A stretch of DNA of 64,000 nucleotides from an uncultured Bacteroidales bacterium (GCA_902775375.1 CACYLU010000011.1:1-64000), one strand, 5' to 3'. Shown: positions 42,866-52,930, numbered from the stretch's first letter. The notes: generated by a model not told the origin, from the letters alone. A program made the numbers and translations.

Positions 42866-43038
42866 GCGTTGCAAGTTGCATCTGCTGAAAACTATTATGT
42901 GATTTGGAAATAAGTTGAGTTGTTTTTATATATTTATATAATATATATTTATATATATTATATAAATATATAAATTTTAGAAGTCATGTTTACCTAGTGA
43001 AAAGAAAAACATCAAATGCAACTTGCAACTTGCAACGC
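42866..43038. repeat. Inverted repeat enclosing a 50-bp AT-only palindrome
   Basis: The outer arms GCGTTGCAAGTTGCA (42866-42880) and TGCAACTTGCAACGC (43024-43038) are exact inverse copies; the right arm carries an extra 7-bp TGCAACT unit. Between them, 42925-42974 contains only A and T and is a palindrome with 24 of 25 matched positions. It could extrude as a cruciform. Confidence 0.8.
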
Positions 43039-43207
43039 CTGTTAGCAAGTGATGTCTAACTTAGTATCAAATTTGCTCTAAAGTACTCAAATGTTAAATC
43101 TTCACCTTGCCACGAAAATAAATCGATATTTATAGTAGCGATGTCGAATATCGCCGTACCTACAATACCGTTGTTTTCTGTAAGTTTCATTTTTCTGAGT
43201 TGAATTC

Positions 43208-43240
43208 AGCCGTGCGGTCTGTGAAGATAGCACGGCTTTT
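43208..43240 (+). terminator. Orphan terminator with no gene upstream
   Basis: AGCCGTGC (43208-43215) pairs with GCACGGCT (43230-43237), followed by TTT. It points along the plus strand, but the nearest plus-strand gene ends 1 kb earlier, so it may end a small RNA. Confidence 0.6.
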
Positions 43241-43325
43241 ATTGTTTTCTCTTTAGGTGAACAAACAGCTATAGTAACCCAAACAAAAAACTGGGAAAAA
43301 AGATGAGTAAAACGAGATTTTTTCT

Positions 43326-43333
43326 TACTTTTG
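43326..43333 (+). promoter_or_regulatory. -7 element before the flavodiiron gene
   Basis: TACTTTTG, a perfect -7 element, lies 27 nt before the ATG at 43361. No clear -33. Confidence 0.5.
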
Positions 43334-43360
43334 CGTTTTGGAAACTTAAAATGATAAATA

Positions 43361-44554
43361 ATGAAAGATATTACACTGCTGAAAGGCAAAATACATTATG
43401 TGGGTGTGAACGACCGTAGCACCCATCTTTTCGAGGGTATGTGGCCTATTCCTTACGGCGTTTCATACAACTCCTATCTTATCGACGATGAAAAGGTGGC
43501 CCTGGTTGATACTGTGGAACTGGGCTATTTTGATATTTTCTTGCAGCATATCAAGGCTATCTTAGGCGAAAAACCTATCGACTACCTGATAGTGAACCAT
43601 ATGGAACCCGACCATTCGAGTTCTATTGCCCTCATCAAGCAGTATTATCCAGAAGTGACGATTGTGGGCAACGTCAAGACTTTCGGTATGATTGACGGCT
43701 ACTATGGCGTTGAGAGCAAGCGTCTCGTGGTGAAGGAGGGTGACACCCTTGACCTGGGACACCATAAACTGGCGTTCTACATGGCGCCTATGGTGCACTG
43801 GCCTGAGGTGATGGTGACCTACGATGCTACTGAGCAGGTGCTCATCTCCGCTGATGCCTTCGGCACCTACGGCACGGTGGATGGTGGTCCGATTGACACG
43901 CAGATCAACCTTGACAAGTATTGGGATGAGATGGTGCGCTACTATGCCAACATTGTGGGCAAGTATGGCACCCCTGTGCAGAAAGCCCTCCAGAAGCTGG
44001 GCGCTCTGCCTATCCAGATGATTTGCTCTACCCACGGCCCTGTATGGACGGAGAACATCGCTAAGGTGATTGGCATATACGACCGTCTGAGTCGCTATGA
44101 TGCTGACAAGGGCGTGGTGATTGTATATGGCAGCATGTACGGACACACCGAGCAAATGGCTGAGCAACTGGCTCGTCAGCTGACAGCCAAGGGGGTGAAG
44201 AACGTGGTGATGCACAATGTCAGCAAGAGTCATCCATCATACATCCTGGCAGACATCTTCAAGTATAACGGACTGATAATAGGCAGTCCGACCTATAATA
44301 CACAGCTTTATCCAGAGGTGGAGGCCATCTTGAGCAAAATCCTGATGCGCGACATCAAGGGGCGTTGCCTGGGATGGTTTGGCTCTTTCAGCTGGGCAGG
44401 CAAGGCAGTGGGACTGCTGGGTGAGTTTGCCGAGAAGAACCACTTTACATTAGTGGGCGAACCTGTGGAGATGAAGCAGGGCATGCTGGCATCTGTTGAA
44501 GAACAGTGTGAGGCGTTGGCAGAAGCAATGGCGAAAGCGATAAATAACAACTAA
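43361..44554 (+). CDS. Flavodiiron protein (FprA type)
   Basis: This 397-residue protein has an N-terminal metallo-beta-lactamase-like domain with the di-iron ligands in NHMEPDHSS (His-x-Glu-x-Asp-His), followed by His in MVHWPEV and Asp in [11 protein letters not shown]-terminal flavodoxin domain starts near residue 252 ([17 protein letters not shown] phosphate loop). Flavodiiron proteins reduce O2 to water and/or NO to N2O in the cytoplasm of anaerobes. The two-domain form here lacks a rubredoxin tail, so it needs a separate electron donor. First gene of a long plus-strand run. Confidence 0.95.
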   Translation: MKDITLLKGKIHYVGVNDRSTHLFEGMWPIPYGVSYNSYLIDDEKVALVDTVELGYFDIFLQHIKAILGEKPIDYLIVNHMEPDHSSSIALIKQYYPEVTIVGNVKTFGMIDGYYGVESKRLVVKEGDTLDLGHHKLAFYMAPMVHWPEVMVTYDATEQVLISADAFGTYGTVDGGPIDTQINLDKYWDEMVRYYANIVGKYGTPVQKALQKLGALPIQMICSTHGPVWTENIAKVIGIYDRLSRYDADKGVVIVYGSMYGHTEQMAEQLARQLTAKGVKNVVMHNVSKSHPSYILADIFKYNGLIIGSPTYNTQLYPEVEAILSKILMRDIKGRCLGWFGSFSWAGKAVGLLGEFAEKNHFTLVGEPVEMKQGMLASVEEQCEALAEAMAKAINNN

Positions 44555-44580
44555 ATAAACACATTAAATTTTTTAAGACA

Positions 44581-45375
44581 ATGAGAGTAATTATTGAACC
44601 GAACTATCAGTTGGTATCCAAATGGGCTGCCAACTATGTGGCTTCAAAGATTAATGCCGCTAAACCAACGGCAGAGAAGCCTTTCGTACTAGGCTGTCCT
44701 ACAGGTTCTTCTCCTTTGGGCATGTACCACGAACTGATTGAACTGAACAAACAAGGTAAGGTGTCATTCGAGAACGTAGTAACATTCAACATGGACGAGT
44801 ATGTGGGCTTGCCAAAGGAACACCCCGAAAGCTACTACAGCTTTATGTGGAACAACTTCTTCAGCCACATCAACATCAAGGCTGAGAATACCAATATCTT
44901 GAACGGCAATGCTCCTGACCTGGAGGCTGAGTGCGCCCGCTTCGAGGCAAAGATCAAGGCTTATGGTGGCGTTGACTTGTTCATGGGTGGCATAGGTCCC
45001 GACGGACACATCGCATTTAATGAGCCAGGCTCTTCACTGACTTCACGCACTCGTCAGAAAACACTGACCACTGATACTATCATCGCTAACTCTCGTTTCT
45101 TTGACAACGATATCAATAAAGTGCCAAAGACGGCGCTGACCGTAGGTGTGGGTACTGTAATGGATGCCAAGGAGGTGATGATTATTGTGAATGGTCACAA
45201 CAAGGCTCGTGCCTTGAAGCATGCTGTTGAGGGTGCTGTTACGCATATGTGGACAGTTAGCGCATTGCAGATGCATCCAAAGGGTATCATCGTTTGTGAT
45301 GACGCTGCTTGCGACGAACTGAAGGTAGGTACTTATCGTTACTTTAAAGATATTGAAGCAGGCAATCTGTTGTGA
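44581..45375 (+). CDS. nagB: Glucosamine-6-phosphate deaminase
   Basis: This 264-residue enzyme converts glucosamine 6-phosphate to fructose 6-phosphate and ammonia. It shows [16 protein letters not shown] (phosphate loop), [10 protein letters not shown] with the catalytic Asp, and [17 protein letters not shown] with the catalytic His and Glu. Length is normal. It starts 26 nt after the flavodiiron gene. Its stop overlaps the GTG start of the HAD gene (GTGA). Confidence 0.96.
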   Translation: MRVIIEPNYQLVSKWAANYVASKINAAKPTAEKPFVLGCPTGSSPLGMYHELIELNKQGKVSFENVVTFNMDEYVGLPKEHPESYYSFMWNNFFSHINIKAENTNILNGNAPDLEAECARFEAKIKAYGGVDLFMGGIGPDGHIAFNEPGSSLTSRTRQKTLTTDTIIANSRFFDNDINKVPKTALTVGVGTVMDAKEVMIIVNGHNKARALKHAVEGAVTHMWTVSALQMHPKGIIVCDDAACDELKVGTYRYFKDIEAGNLL

Positions 45376-46166
45376 TTAAGGCACTGTTTTTCGATATAGA
45401 CGGGACACTGGTGAGCTTCAAGACTCACCAGATACCCGTTTCTACCGTGTCTGCCATTGCGGAGGCGAAAGCCCGTGGTGTGCAGATTTTTATTTCTACA
45501 GGGCGCCCTAAGATTATCATCAACAATCTGGCAGCCTTAGAAGAACGCGAACTTATCGATGGTTATATCACTATGAATGGTGGTTATTGCTTTGCTGGCG
45601 ATACCGTTATCAGCAAGCATCCCATCTCTCCGCATAGCGTGGAAGTCATTTCTCAATATGCCACTGAGCGGAAGATTCCTAACCTGGTGGTGGGTGAGCA
45701 CAACATGGTGATATGCGACAAAGGTGAGATTTTCGAAGAGTTGTTTTACAGACAACTTAAGGTGGGTGTTGAGCTGGAGGAGAAAACGGTGGCCGAAGCC
45801 ATAGCAGAAGGCAAGGACATTATTCAGCTCACTACTTTCATTACCCAAGAACAGGAAGCGGAACTGCAACCATTGGTGCCCGACTGTGAGATGGGACGTT
45901 GGCATCCTGCGTTCGTGGATATCACGACAAAAGGTTGTACCAAGCAGCAAGGTATCGATGAGATGATCCGTCATTTTGGCATCCGCTTGGATGAAACGAT
46001 GGCGTTTGGTGACGGGGGCAATGACATCCCGATGATCCAGCATGCAGCTATCGGAGTGGCAATGGGCAATGCCCTTGACGGGGTGAAGGTTGTTGCCGAC
46101 CATATTACTGATACCGTTGATAATGATGGTATTGCAAAAGCACTCCGTCACTACGGGGTAATTTAA
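45372..46166 (+). CDS. Cof-type HAD phosphatase
   Basis: This 264-residue HAD hydrolase with a C2B cap starts at GTG (45372), overlapping the nagB stop by 4 nt. Motif I is [11 protein letters not shown], motif II FISTGRP, and motif [17 protein letters not shown]. Cof proteins dephosphorylate sugar phosphates, pyridoxal phosphate or nucleotides; coupling to nagB suggests a sugar phosphate, but this is only inference. Confidence 0.9.
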   Translation: MIKALFFDIDGTLVSFKTHQIPVSTVSAIAEAKARGVQIFISTGRPKIIINNLAALEERELIDGYITMNGGYCFAGDTVISKHPISPHSVEVISQYATERKIPNLVVGEHNMVICDKGEIFEELFYRQLKVGVELEEKTVAEAIAEGKDIIQLTTFITQEQEAELQPLVPDCEMGRWHPAFVDITTKGCTKQQGIDEMIRHFGIRLDETMAFGDGGNDIPMIQHAAIGVAMGNALDGVKVVADHITDTVDNDGIAKALRHYGVI

Positions 46167-46178
46167 TTACATTCATTC

Positions 46179-47924
46179 ATGAACAATCCTCAGCAAAATA
46201 ATGATAATGTGAATTGGCAGAATGCCATGAATCTGGTGAAATACACCCATCAGTCAGTGTTTCTCACCGGTAAGGCAGGAACAGGGAAAAGTACGTTCCT
46301 CAAGCAAGTCTGCCAGGAAACCAAAAAGAAATTTGTGGTGCTGGCACCTACCGGCATTGCTGCTATCAACGCTGAAGGCAGTACGTTGCATAGCTTTTTC
46401 AAACTGCCTTTTTACCCTCTGTTGCCAGATGATCCTAACCTGTCATTGCAACGGGGGCGCATCCATGAGTTCTTCAAATACAGCAAGTCGCACCGTAAGT
46501 TGTTGGAAGAGTTGGAACTTGTCATCATCGACGAGATTTCTATGGTGCGAGCTGATATTATAGATGCTGTCGACCGTATTTTGCGTGTCTATTCCCACAA
46601 CCTACGTGAGCCTTTTGGAGGTAAGCAGCTGTTGTTGGTGGGCGATGCCTTCCAGTTGGAGCCTGTGGTGAAAGCAGATGAGCGTGATATCATCAATCGT
46701 TTCTATCCCAATCCCTACTTCTTCTCGGCTCATGTTTTCAGTCAGATAGAACTGGTGGCGATAGAACTTACGCATGTTTATCGGCAAAGTGACCCTGTGT
46801 TTGTGGGGGTGCTCGACCATATCCGTAACAATACGGCCACGGCGCACGACCTGCAATTACTCAATACACGCTTTGGCAAGTCTGTTGCCCACGATGAGAA
46901 AGACTTGTACATTACCCTTGCCACCCGTCGCGATCAGGTAGATTATATCAATGATAAGAAACTGGGTGAGTTGCCAGGTGACCCCGTAACCTTCAAGGGG
47001 ACTATACATGGTGACTTCCCTGAGAACAGTTTACCCACTTCGTTGGAACTGGTGCTGAAGCCTGGGGCGCAAATCATCTTTGTGAAGAACGACTTCGATA
47101 AGCGTTGGGTGAATGGTACCATAGGCACTATCATGGGATTTGACCTTGATGAGGAGATTATCTACATCCTTACAGACAATGGTGATGAGGTGGATGTCAA
47201 GCCAGAGTCTTGGCGCAACATACATTATACATACAACGAAGAAAAGAAAGAAATAGAGGAAGAAGAACTGGGCACATTTACACAGTTTCCTATCCGATTG
47301 GCGTGGGCCATTACTGTGCATAAGAGCCAGGGACTTACCTTCAGCAAGGTGGTGATAGATTTTACGGGCGGAGTGTTTGCTGGAGGACAGGCTTACGTGG
47401 CATTGAGCCGATGCACTTCGTTAGAGGGCATTCAACTTACGAACCCTTTGAGCCGAAGCGACATTTTCGTGCGAGCAGAGATAACTCAGTTCTCTAAGCG
47501 TTTCAATAGCCAGCAGGCAGTTGACAAGGCCCTGAAGGAGGCGCGTGCTGACATTGAATATATAGCCGCATCCAAGGCATTCGACAAAGGCGACTTCCAA
47601 CAGTTCCTGGATTCGTTCTTCAAAGCCATACATGCCCGTTATGACATAGAGAAGCCGTTGGTACAAAGGCTTATACGCCGCAAGTTGTCAGTCATCAATA
47701 CGCTTCGGAATGAGGTCAGACAACTGAAACAAGAGGCACAGGAGAAAGAGAAAGCCTTGATGAAGTATGCACGAGAGTATGTGCAGATGGGTGATGAGTG
47801 CCTCAAGCACGATATGCCAGAAGCAGCTTTGCGCAACTATGATAAGGCTGTGACGCTTTGCCCTCAGTATAAGGAGGCTTGGAAAAAGATCAAGAAAACT
47901 GAGAAAATGATGAAAAATAGATAG
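46179..47924 (+). CDS. Pif1/RecD-like helicase with TPR-like tail
   Basis: This 581-residue protein shows Walker A LTGKAGTGKST (about 30-40), TGIAAINAEGSTLHSFF, Walker B IIDEISMVRAD, GDAFQLEPV, and near residue 410 the motif AWAITVHKSQGLTF plus YVALSRCTSLEGI. This is the Pif1/RecD2 group of SF1B 5'-3' DNA helicases. After a coiled segment (about 495-535) the last 45 residues read as a tetratricopeptide-like unit (GDECLKHDMPEAALRNYDKA). It probably unwinds DNA during repair or replication. Confidence 0.88.
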   Translation: MNNPQQNNDNVNWQNAMNLVKYTHQSVFLTGKAGTGKSTFLKQVCQETKKKFVVLAPTGIAAINAEGSTLHSFFKLPFYPLLPDDPNLSLQRGRIHEFFKYSKSHRKLLEELELVIIDEISMVRADIIDAVDRILRVYSHNLREPFGGKQLLLVGDAFQLEPVVKADERDIINRFYPNPYFFSAHVFSQIELVAIELTHVYRQSDPVFVGVLDHIRNNTATAHDLQLLNTRFGKSVAHDEKDLYITLATRRDQVDYINDKKLGELPGDPVTFKGTIHGDFPENSLPTSLELVLKPGAQIIFVKNDFDKRWVNGTIGTIMGFDLDEEIIYILTDNGDEVDVKPESWRNIHYTYNEEKKEIEEEELGTFTQFPIRLAWAITVHKSQGLTFSKVVIDFTGGVFAGGQAYVALSRCTSLEGIQLTNPLSRSDIFVRAEITQFSKRFNSQQAVDKALKEARADIEYIAASKAFDKGDFQQFLDSFFKAIHARYDIEKPLVQRLIRRKLSVINTLRNEVRQLKQEAQEKEKALMKYAREYVQMGDECLKHDMPEAALRNYDKAVTLCPQYKEAWKKIKKTEKMMKNR

Positions 47925-47963
47925 AGACGGAGTTTGCTTCGTCTCCCAAAGAGCAATGACGTT

Positions 47964-48578
47964 ATGATACTGAAACTCTATGAAAAAAACAACAATCCTG
48001 CTGATATTCAGCAAGTGGTAGATGTGCTCAACGATGGTGGCATCATCGTTATGCCCACTGATACCAAGTATGCATTGGCCTGCAACGCTTTGAAGGAACG
48101 TGCAGTAGAGCAGGTGTGCCGACTGAAGGATATCGATCCTCGCAAGAATCACCTCTCTGTAATCTGCTATGATATGAGCACCATCAGCGAGTATGCCAAA
48201 GTGGATAATAACTCGTTCAAGTTGATGAAGCGTAACCTGCCTGGGCCATTCACCTTTATACTGAATGCTACGAGTCGTTTGCCCCGCATCTTCCGCAACC
48301 GCAAGGAGGTGGGCTTCCGTATGCCCGACAATGCCATAGTGCGCGAGATATGCAGTGTGCTGGATGCACCGTTAATGGTAGCGTCAGTGCCTTTCAGTGA
48401 GCAGGATGAGGTAGATTATTTGGTGAACCCAGAACTGATGGACGAAAGACTGGGTAGTCAGGTGAATCTCGTCATTGACGGTGGCTTTGGTGATACCGTC
48501 GGCTCTGCTGTGATTGATTGTACGATGGGTGAGGCTGAGGTGTTGCGTGAAGGGCCTAAAGAATTGGATCTAGGATAA
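47964..48578 (+). CDS. Sua5/YciO/YrdC-family protein
   Basis: This protein is about 204 residues from the ATG at 47964. An upstream in-frame TTG (47934) adds ten residues without family support. It shows GGIIVMPTDTKYALACNA, KDIDPRKNHLSV and NLPGPFTFIL, the dsRNA-binding-like fold of threonylcarbamoyl-AMP synthases (tRNA t6A37 modification). It may be the YciO-like branch rather than true TsaC, because the lysine/arginine set is not clear to me. It follows the helicase by 39 nt. Confidence 0.85.
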   Translation: MILKLYEKNNNPADIQQVVDVLNDGGIIVMPTDTKYALACNALKERAVEQVCRLKDIDPRKNHLSVICYDMSTISEYAKVDNNSFKLMKRNLPGPFTFILNATSRLPRIFRNRKEVGFRMPDNAIVREICSVLDAPLMVASVPFSEQDEVDYLVNPELMDERLGSQVNLVIDGGFGDTVGSAVIDCTMGEAEVLREGPKELDLG

Positions 48579-48643
48579 AAACCATAATGCAACCTTATGG
48601 CTGTTTGTATCGTCTAATGAATGTAAAATATAAAATTAATAAT

Positions 48644-51600
48644 ATGAAAGTTAAGTTATTGTTTCTGGCATTCTTGATATCATTGAGTGCCACAGCCCAG
48701 GAGAATCCATTGTGGATGCGTCATAACGCCATCTCTCCTGATGGTTCTGTCATTGCCTTTTCCTATAAAGGTGATATCTATACTGTTCCTGTCAGTGGAG
48801 GAAAGGCAACACAGCTCACCACGAATGCTGCACAGGATTCTTACCCCGTATGGAGTCCAGACAGTAAACAGATTGTCTTTGCGTCATCACGCGAGGGAGG
48901 CTATGATCTCTATATCATGAACCGTGAGGGTGGGACTCCTAAGCGTCTTACTACCCATTCGGGCTCTGAGATACCTATGGCTTTTTTGGATGCAAATACC
49001 GTCTTGTTCCAGGCAAATCTGATGCCAGATGCACAGTCGGTTATCTTCCCACAGCGTTTTCAGCAAGTCTATACAGTAAGTACTGAAGGTGGCCGCCCAC
49101 ATCTGTTCTCATCTGTTACGTTGGAAGATGTAAATGTGGGGAAGAATGGCGTATTGTTGTATCATGACCGAAAAGGAATGGAAGATCAGTGGCGTAAGCA
49201 CCATGAGTCATCTGTTACCCGTGACGTATGGATGGCAACACCTAAGGGCAAGGCATACGAGTACAAGCAACTCACTACCTACTATGGTGAGGATCGTAAC
49301 CCAGTATGGGCACCCGATGGGCAGTCATTCTACTATTTGAGCGAACAGAAAGGTACGTTCAATGTGTTCAAACGGGGTATCAACGGCAATGCAGACGAGC
49401 AGCTTACCAGTATGAAAGATCATCCTGTGCGTTTCTTGAGCGTTGCCAACAACGGTACTCTGTGCTTTGGCTACAATGGTGAGATCTTTACAATGAAGGA
49501 AGGTGGTCAGCCTCAGAAAGTCAATGTGACGGTGGTGACTGATAAGAGCGAACAAGATTTGATTCGTCAGGTGCAGCAGAGTGGCGCAACAGAGATTTCC
49601 GTCTCTTCCAATGGTAAGGAAGTGGCGTTTGTGATGCACGGTGATATCTATGTCACTTCTACAGAGTATAATACCACCAAGCGCATTACTGATACCCCTG
49701 AGCAGGAGCGTGACATTCATTTTGCTCCTGACGGTCGTGCCATCGTTTATGCTGCTGAACGTGATGGGTATTGGCAGATATATCAGTCTAAATTGGCTAA
49801 AGAAGATGAGAAACTCTTTACCTATGCTACCGATATCAAAGAAGAGAAGTTGACCAATACCAAGATCACCTCATTCCAACCGTATTATAGTCCTGATGGC
49901 AAGAAAGTGGCTTTCTTGGAGAATCGTACCACCTTGCGCGTTATTGACCTGGCCACCAAGAAAGTGGTGACGGCAATGGACGGTAAGTATGAGTATAGCT
50001 ATAGCGATGGCGACCAGTGGTTCCAGTGGAGCCCCGACAGCCGTTGGTTACTTACTAATTATATAGGCTATGGTGGTTGGAACAACAAGGATGTGGCATT
50101 GGTCAATGCTTCAGGTAACGGCGAGATACACAACCTTACACAGAGTGGCTACAATGATACCAATGCCAAATGGGTACTGGGTGGCAAGGCAATGATCTTT
50201 GGTTCTGACCGTGCTGGCTATCGTAGTCATGGTAGCTGGGGTGCCGAGGATGATATCTATATCATGTTCTTTGACTTGGATGCCTATGAGCAGTTCCAAC
50301 AAAACAAAGAAGAAACAGCCTTGAGAGAAGAAGCTGAGAAAGAAAAGGATAAAGATAAGGAAAGTAAGGATGGCAAAGACAATGCTGCTGGCAAGAAAGA
50401 CGGTGACCAGTCTGCCAAAAAAGATATTGAGCCTCTGAAATTCGACCTTGAGAATTGCAAAGACCGTGTGGTGCGCCTTACAGTCAACTCTTCCCATCTG
50501 GCAGATGCTGTGCTGACTCCAAAGGGCGATAAACTGTACTATACTGCATCGTTTGAGGCTGGTGCCGACTTATGGATGCATGACCTGAAAGAGGGAAGCA
50601 CTTCTATCGTGCTGAAGAATGTGGGACGTGCCCAATTGTTGCCCGACAAAGACTTCAAGAAACTCTATCTGGCAGCCCAAGGTGGCATCAAGGAAGTAGA
50701 CCTTGACAAGAAGAGTAGCAAGAACATAGGCTTTGAGGCTAATTTCAACTATCGTCCTGCTGATGAGCGTACCTATCTGTTTGACCATATCTGGCAACAA
50801 GTATTGGATAAGTTCTATAATGTGAATCTGCATGGCACAGATTGGGCGAAGATGCGTGACAACTATCGTCGTTTCTTGCCCTATATCAACAATAACTACG
50901 ACTTTGCCGAGATGACTAGTGAGATGTTGGGAGAACTCAATGCATCACATACTGGTACCCGTTACAGTCCTGCAGGACCTCAGTTGGCTACAGCTTCGTT
51001 GGGCTTGTTCTACGATTGGAGCTATACAGGTGATGGTCTGAAGGTGAAGGAGGTAATCGCTAAGGGACCGTTTGCCGTGAAGAATACCGAGGTGGGTGAG
51101 GGTAGCATCATCGAGAAGATTGACGGGCAACCTATCCTCAAGAATACCGACTATTATCCAATGCTGGATGGCAAGGCAGGTAAGAATGTGCGTGTAAGCG
51201 TATATAATCCAACATCAGGCAAACGCTTTGATGTTACTATCAAACCAGTATCTGCTTCTCAGTTGACCGATTTGCTTTACAAACGTTGGGTAGATCGTAA
51301 TAAGAAGCTGGTGGAGAAACTCTCTGGAGGCAAGGTGGGTTATGTGCATGTAAGGGCTATGGACAGTCCTTCATTCCGTCAGGTGTATGCCGATATTCTC
51401 AGTGACGAGAACCGACAGAAACAGGCTATGATTGTGGATGAACGCAACAATGGCGGTGGATGGTTGCACGATGACCTGTGCACACTGCTATCTGGTAAGG
51501 AATACCAGCATTTCGTTCCTCGTAATCAATACATTGGCTATGATCCTTATAATAAGTGGACTAAACCATCTTGCGTGTTGGTGTGTGAAAATGATTATAG

Positions 51601-51886
51601 TAATGGACACGGTTTCCCCTGGGTATATAAGACACTGGGCATCGGCAAGCTAATTGGTTCACCTGTTGCTGGTACCATGACTGCCGTATGGTGGGAGACA
51701 TTGATGGATCGTACGTTGGTATTCGGCATCCCACAGGTGGGTTGCGTGGACATGAATGGCGTATATCAGGAGAATACAGAACTGAAGCCCGACATTACTG
51801 TTTATAACACCCCTGAGGATGTGATGAACGGCTACGATCGCCAGTTGGAGACTGCTGTTAAGGAAATGATGAAAGAAGTGAAATAA
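48644..51886 (+). CDS. Secreted tricorn-like S41 protease
   Basis: This protein is about 1080 residues from the ATG at 48644, which gives a clean signal peptide (KVKLLFLAFLISLSATAQ). An ATG at 48587 adds 19 residues ahead of it. Two beta-propeller regions follow (WD40/PD40 repeats such as WSPDSKQIVFASSREGGYDL), with a Lys/Asp/Glu-rich insert near 565-600. After these come a C1-type region with the catalytic His of LNASHTG, a PDZ domain (about 800-880) and an S41 core with DERNNGGGWLHD and the probable nucleophile Ser in ENDYSNGHGF. It degrades peptides in the periplasm. Confidence 0.9.
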   Translation: MKVKLLFLAFLISLSATAQENPLWMRHNAISPDGSVIAFSYKGDIYTVPVSGGKATQLTTNAAQDSYPVWSPDSKQIVFASSREGGYDLYIMNREGGTPKRLTTHSGSEIPMAFLDANTVLFQANLMPDAQSVIFPQRFQQVYTVSTEGGRPHLFSSVTLEDVNVGKNGVLLYHDRKGMEDQWRKHHESSVTRDVWMATPKGKAYEYKQLTTYYGEDRNPVWAPDGQSFYYLSEQKGTFNVFKRGINGNADEQLTSMKDHPVRFLSVANNGTLCFGYNGEIFTMKEGGQPQKVNVTVVTDKSEQDLIRQVQQSGATEISVSSNGKEVAFVMHGDIYVTSTEYNTTKRITDTPEQERDIHFAPDGRAIVYAAERDGYWQIYQSKLAKEDEKLFTYATDIKEEKLTNTKITSFQPYYSPDGKKVAFLENRTTLRVIDLATKKVVTAMDGKYEYSYSDGDQWFQWSPDSRWLLTNYIGYGGWNNKDVALVNASGNGEIHNLTQSGYNDTNAKWVLGGKAMIFGSDRAGYRSHGSWGAEDDIYIMFFDLDAYEQFQQNKEETALREEAEKEKDKDKESKDGKDNAAGKKDGDQSAKKDIEPLKFDLENCKDRVVRLTVNSSHLADAVLTPKGDKLYYTASFEAGADLWMHDLKEGSTSIVLKNVGRAQLLPDKDFKKLYLAAQGGIKEVDLDKKSSKNIGFEANFNYRPADERTYLFDHIWQQVLDKFYNVNLHGTDWAKMRDNYRRFLPYINNNYDFAEMTSEMLGELNASHTGTRYSPAGPQLATASLGLFYDWSYTGDGLKVKEVIAKGPFAVKNTEVGEGSIIEKIDGQPILKNTDYYPMLDGKAGKNVRVSVYNPTSGKRFDVTIKPVSASQLTDLLYKRWVDRNKKLVEKLSGGKVGYVHVRAMDSPSFRQVYADILSDENRQKQAMIVDERNNGGGWLHDDLCTLLSGKEYQHFVPRNQYIGYDPYNKWTKPSCVLVCENDYSNGHGFPWVYKTLGIGKLIGSPVAGTMTAVWWETLMDRTLVFGIPQVGCVDMNGVYQENTELKPDITVYNTPEDVMNGYDRQLETAVKEMMKEVK

Positions 51887-51898
51887 TTCATAATTAAG

Positions 51899-52759
51899 AT
51901 GGCTAAGCGAACTGCAATCATACTATTGTACTGTCCTGACAGACCAGGTATTATATCTGATGTCACTAACTTCATCACCGTCAATCAGGGTAACATCATC
52001 TACCTCGACCAGTATGTAGATAGGGTAGAGAATATCTTCTTTATGCGCATAGAATGGCAACTTGAGAAGTTTGCCATTCCCGAGGAGAAGATTGAAGACT
52101 ATTTCAATACCCTTTATGGGCAAAAGTACCAAATGCACTTCCGTCTGTATTTCTCCGACCAGAAACCCCGTATGGCTATCTTTGTGTCAAAGATGTCGCA
52201 TTGTCTGTATGATTTGCTGGCTCGCTACAGTGCTGGTGAATGGGATGTGGAGGTGCCTCTCATCATCAGCAACCACGAAGACATGCGTCCTGTGGCACAA
52301 AAGTTTGGCATCCCTTATTTCTGCTTGCCCATCACCAAGGACAACAAGGCCAAGCAAGAAGAGATAGAGATGCAATTGCTGCGTGATAACGGCATCACCT
52401 TCATCGTATTGGCACGTTATATGCAGGTTATTTCTGAAGAGATGATTGCCCACTATCGGCATAAGATTATCAATATCCATCATTCATTCTTGCCTGCTTT
52501 CATAGGTGCCAAACCCTATCATGCAGCCTTTGAGCGTGGTGTGAAAATCATTGGTGCTACTGCTCACTATATTACCACTGAGTTAGATGCTGGACCTATC
52601 ATTGAGCAGGACGTAGTTCGAGTCACGCATAAGGATACTATTGAGACATTGATCAATAAGGGTAAGGACCTCGAAAAGATTGTGTTGTCGCGTGCTGTGC
52701 AGAAGCATATCGAGCGCAAGATTCTTACTTTCAAGAACAAAACAGTAATCTTTAACTAA
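51899..52759 (+). CDS. purU: Formyltetrahydrofolate deformylase
   Basis: This 286-residue protein has an N-terminal ACT domain (LLYCPDRPGIISDVTNFI) and a C-terminal formyl transferase/hydrolase domain with INIHHSFLPAFIGAKPYH and the catalytic Asp in TTELDAGPIIEQD. It hydrolyses 10-formyl-THF to THF and formate, balancing one-carbon pools. It follows the tricorn gene by 12 nt and is the last gene before a strong terminator. Confidence 0.95.
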   Translation: MAKRTAIILLYCPDRPGIISDVTNFITVNQGNIIYLDQYVDRVENIFFMRIEWQLEKFAIPEEKIEDYFNTLYGQKYQMHFRLYFSDQKPRMAIFVSKMSHCLYDLLARYSAGEWDVEVPLIISNHEDMRPVAQKFGIPYFCLPITKDNKAKQEEIEMQLLRDNGITFIVLARYMQVISEEMIAHYRHKIINIHHSFLPAFIGAKPYHAAFERGVKIIGATAHYITTELDAGPIIEQDVVRVTHKDTIETLINKGKDLEKIVLSRAVQKHIERKILTFKNKTVIFN

Positions 52760-52790
52760 AGAAATGCCAAGGTTTCCCCTTGGCATTTCT
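52760..52790 (+). terminator. Terminator after purU
   Basis: A 13-bp perfect stem, AGAAATGCCAAGG (52760-52772) with CCTTGGCATTTCT (52778-52790), directly after the purU stop and followed by TATTTT. It ends the 43.4-52.8 kb run. Confidence 0.85.
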
Positions 52791-52870
52791 TATTTTGCCT
52801 TCCATTTTCTTTGGTTTTAAATCATAACTGCTATAAAATAGTGTTGTATAGCAAGTTTTTACGCTTAAAA

Positions 52871-52902
52871 TTTGGCAATATGACATAATGTTACTAAATT
52901 TA
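52871..52902 (+). promoter_or_regulatory. Promoter of the ftsK operon
   Basis: TTTG (52871-52874), 20 bp, TAAATTTA (52895-52902; one mismatch to TAnnTTTG), 28 nt before the ATG at 52931. Confidence 0.55.
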
Positions 52903-52930
52903 CAAGATAAATAGTAAGATTAGATAAAGA

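Larger units (their letters stand above)
42572..43360. other. Non-coding accessory-like gap
   Basis: About 790 bp without a convincing gene. It holds three iteron-like repeats (42720-42778), an inverted repeat flanking an all-AT palindrome (42866-43038), an orphan terminator (43208-43240) and the promoter of the next gene. Composition is distinctly more AT-rich than the flanking genes. It may be the remnant of an excised or decayed element; nothing in it identifies one. Confidence 0.6.

Noticed and set aside
42183-43360. An integrated mobile element or phage remnant
   Set aside because: The repeats and the smalltalk-like ORF hint at one, but there is no integrase, transposase, relaxase or attachment site duplication that I can support.
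43102-43389. 95-codon minus-strand ORF in the accessory gap
   Set aside because: It crosses the orphan terminator, the promoter and the start of the flavodiiron gene, and its Lys/Arg/Tyr-rich product matches no family.
43562-44233. 223-codon minus-strand ORF
   Set aside because: It is antisense to the flavodiiron gene; the His/Val-rich composition is typical of a shadow frame.
45537-46151. 204-codon minus-strand ORF
   Set aside because: It is antisense to the Cof-type HAD gene, whose motifs are all intact on the plus strand.
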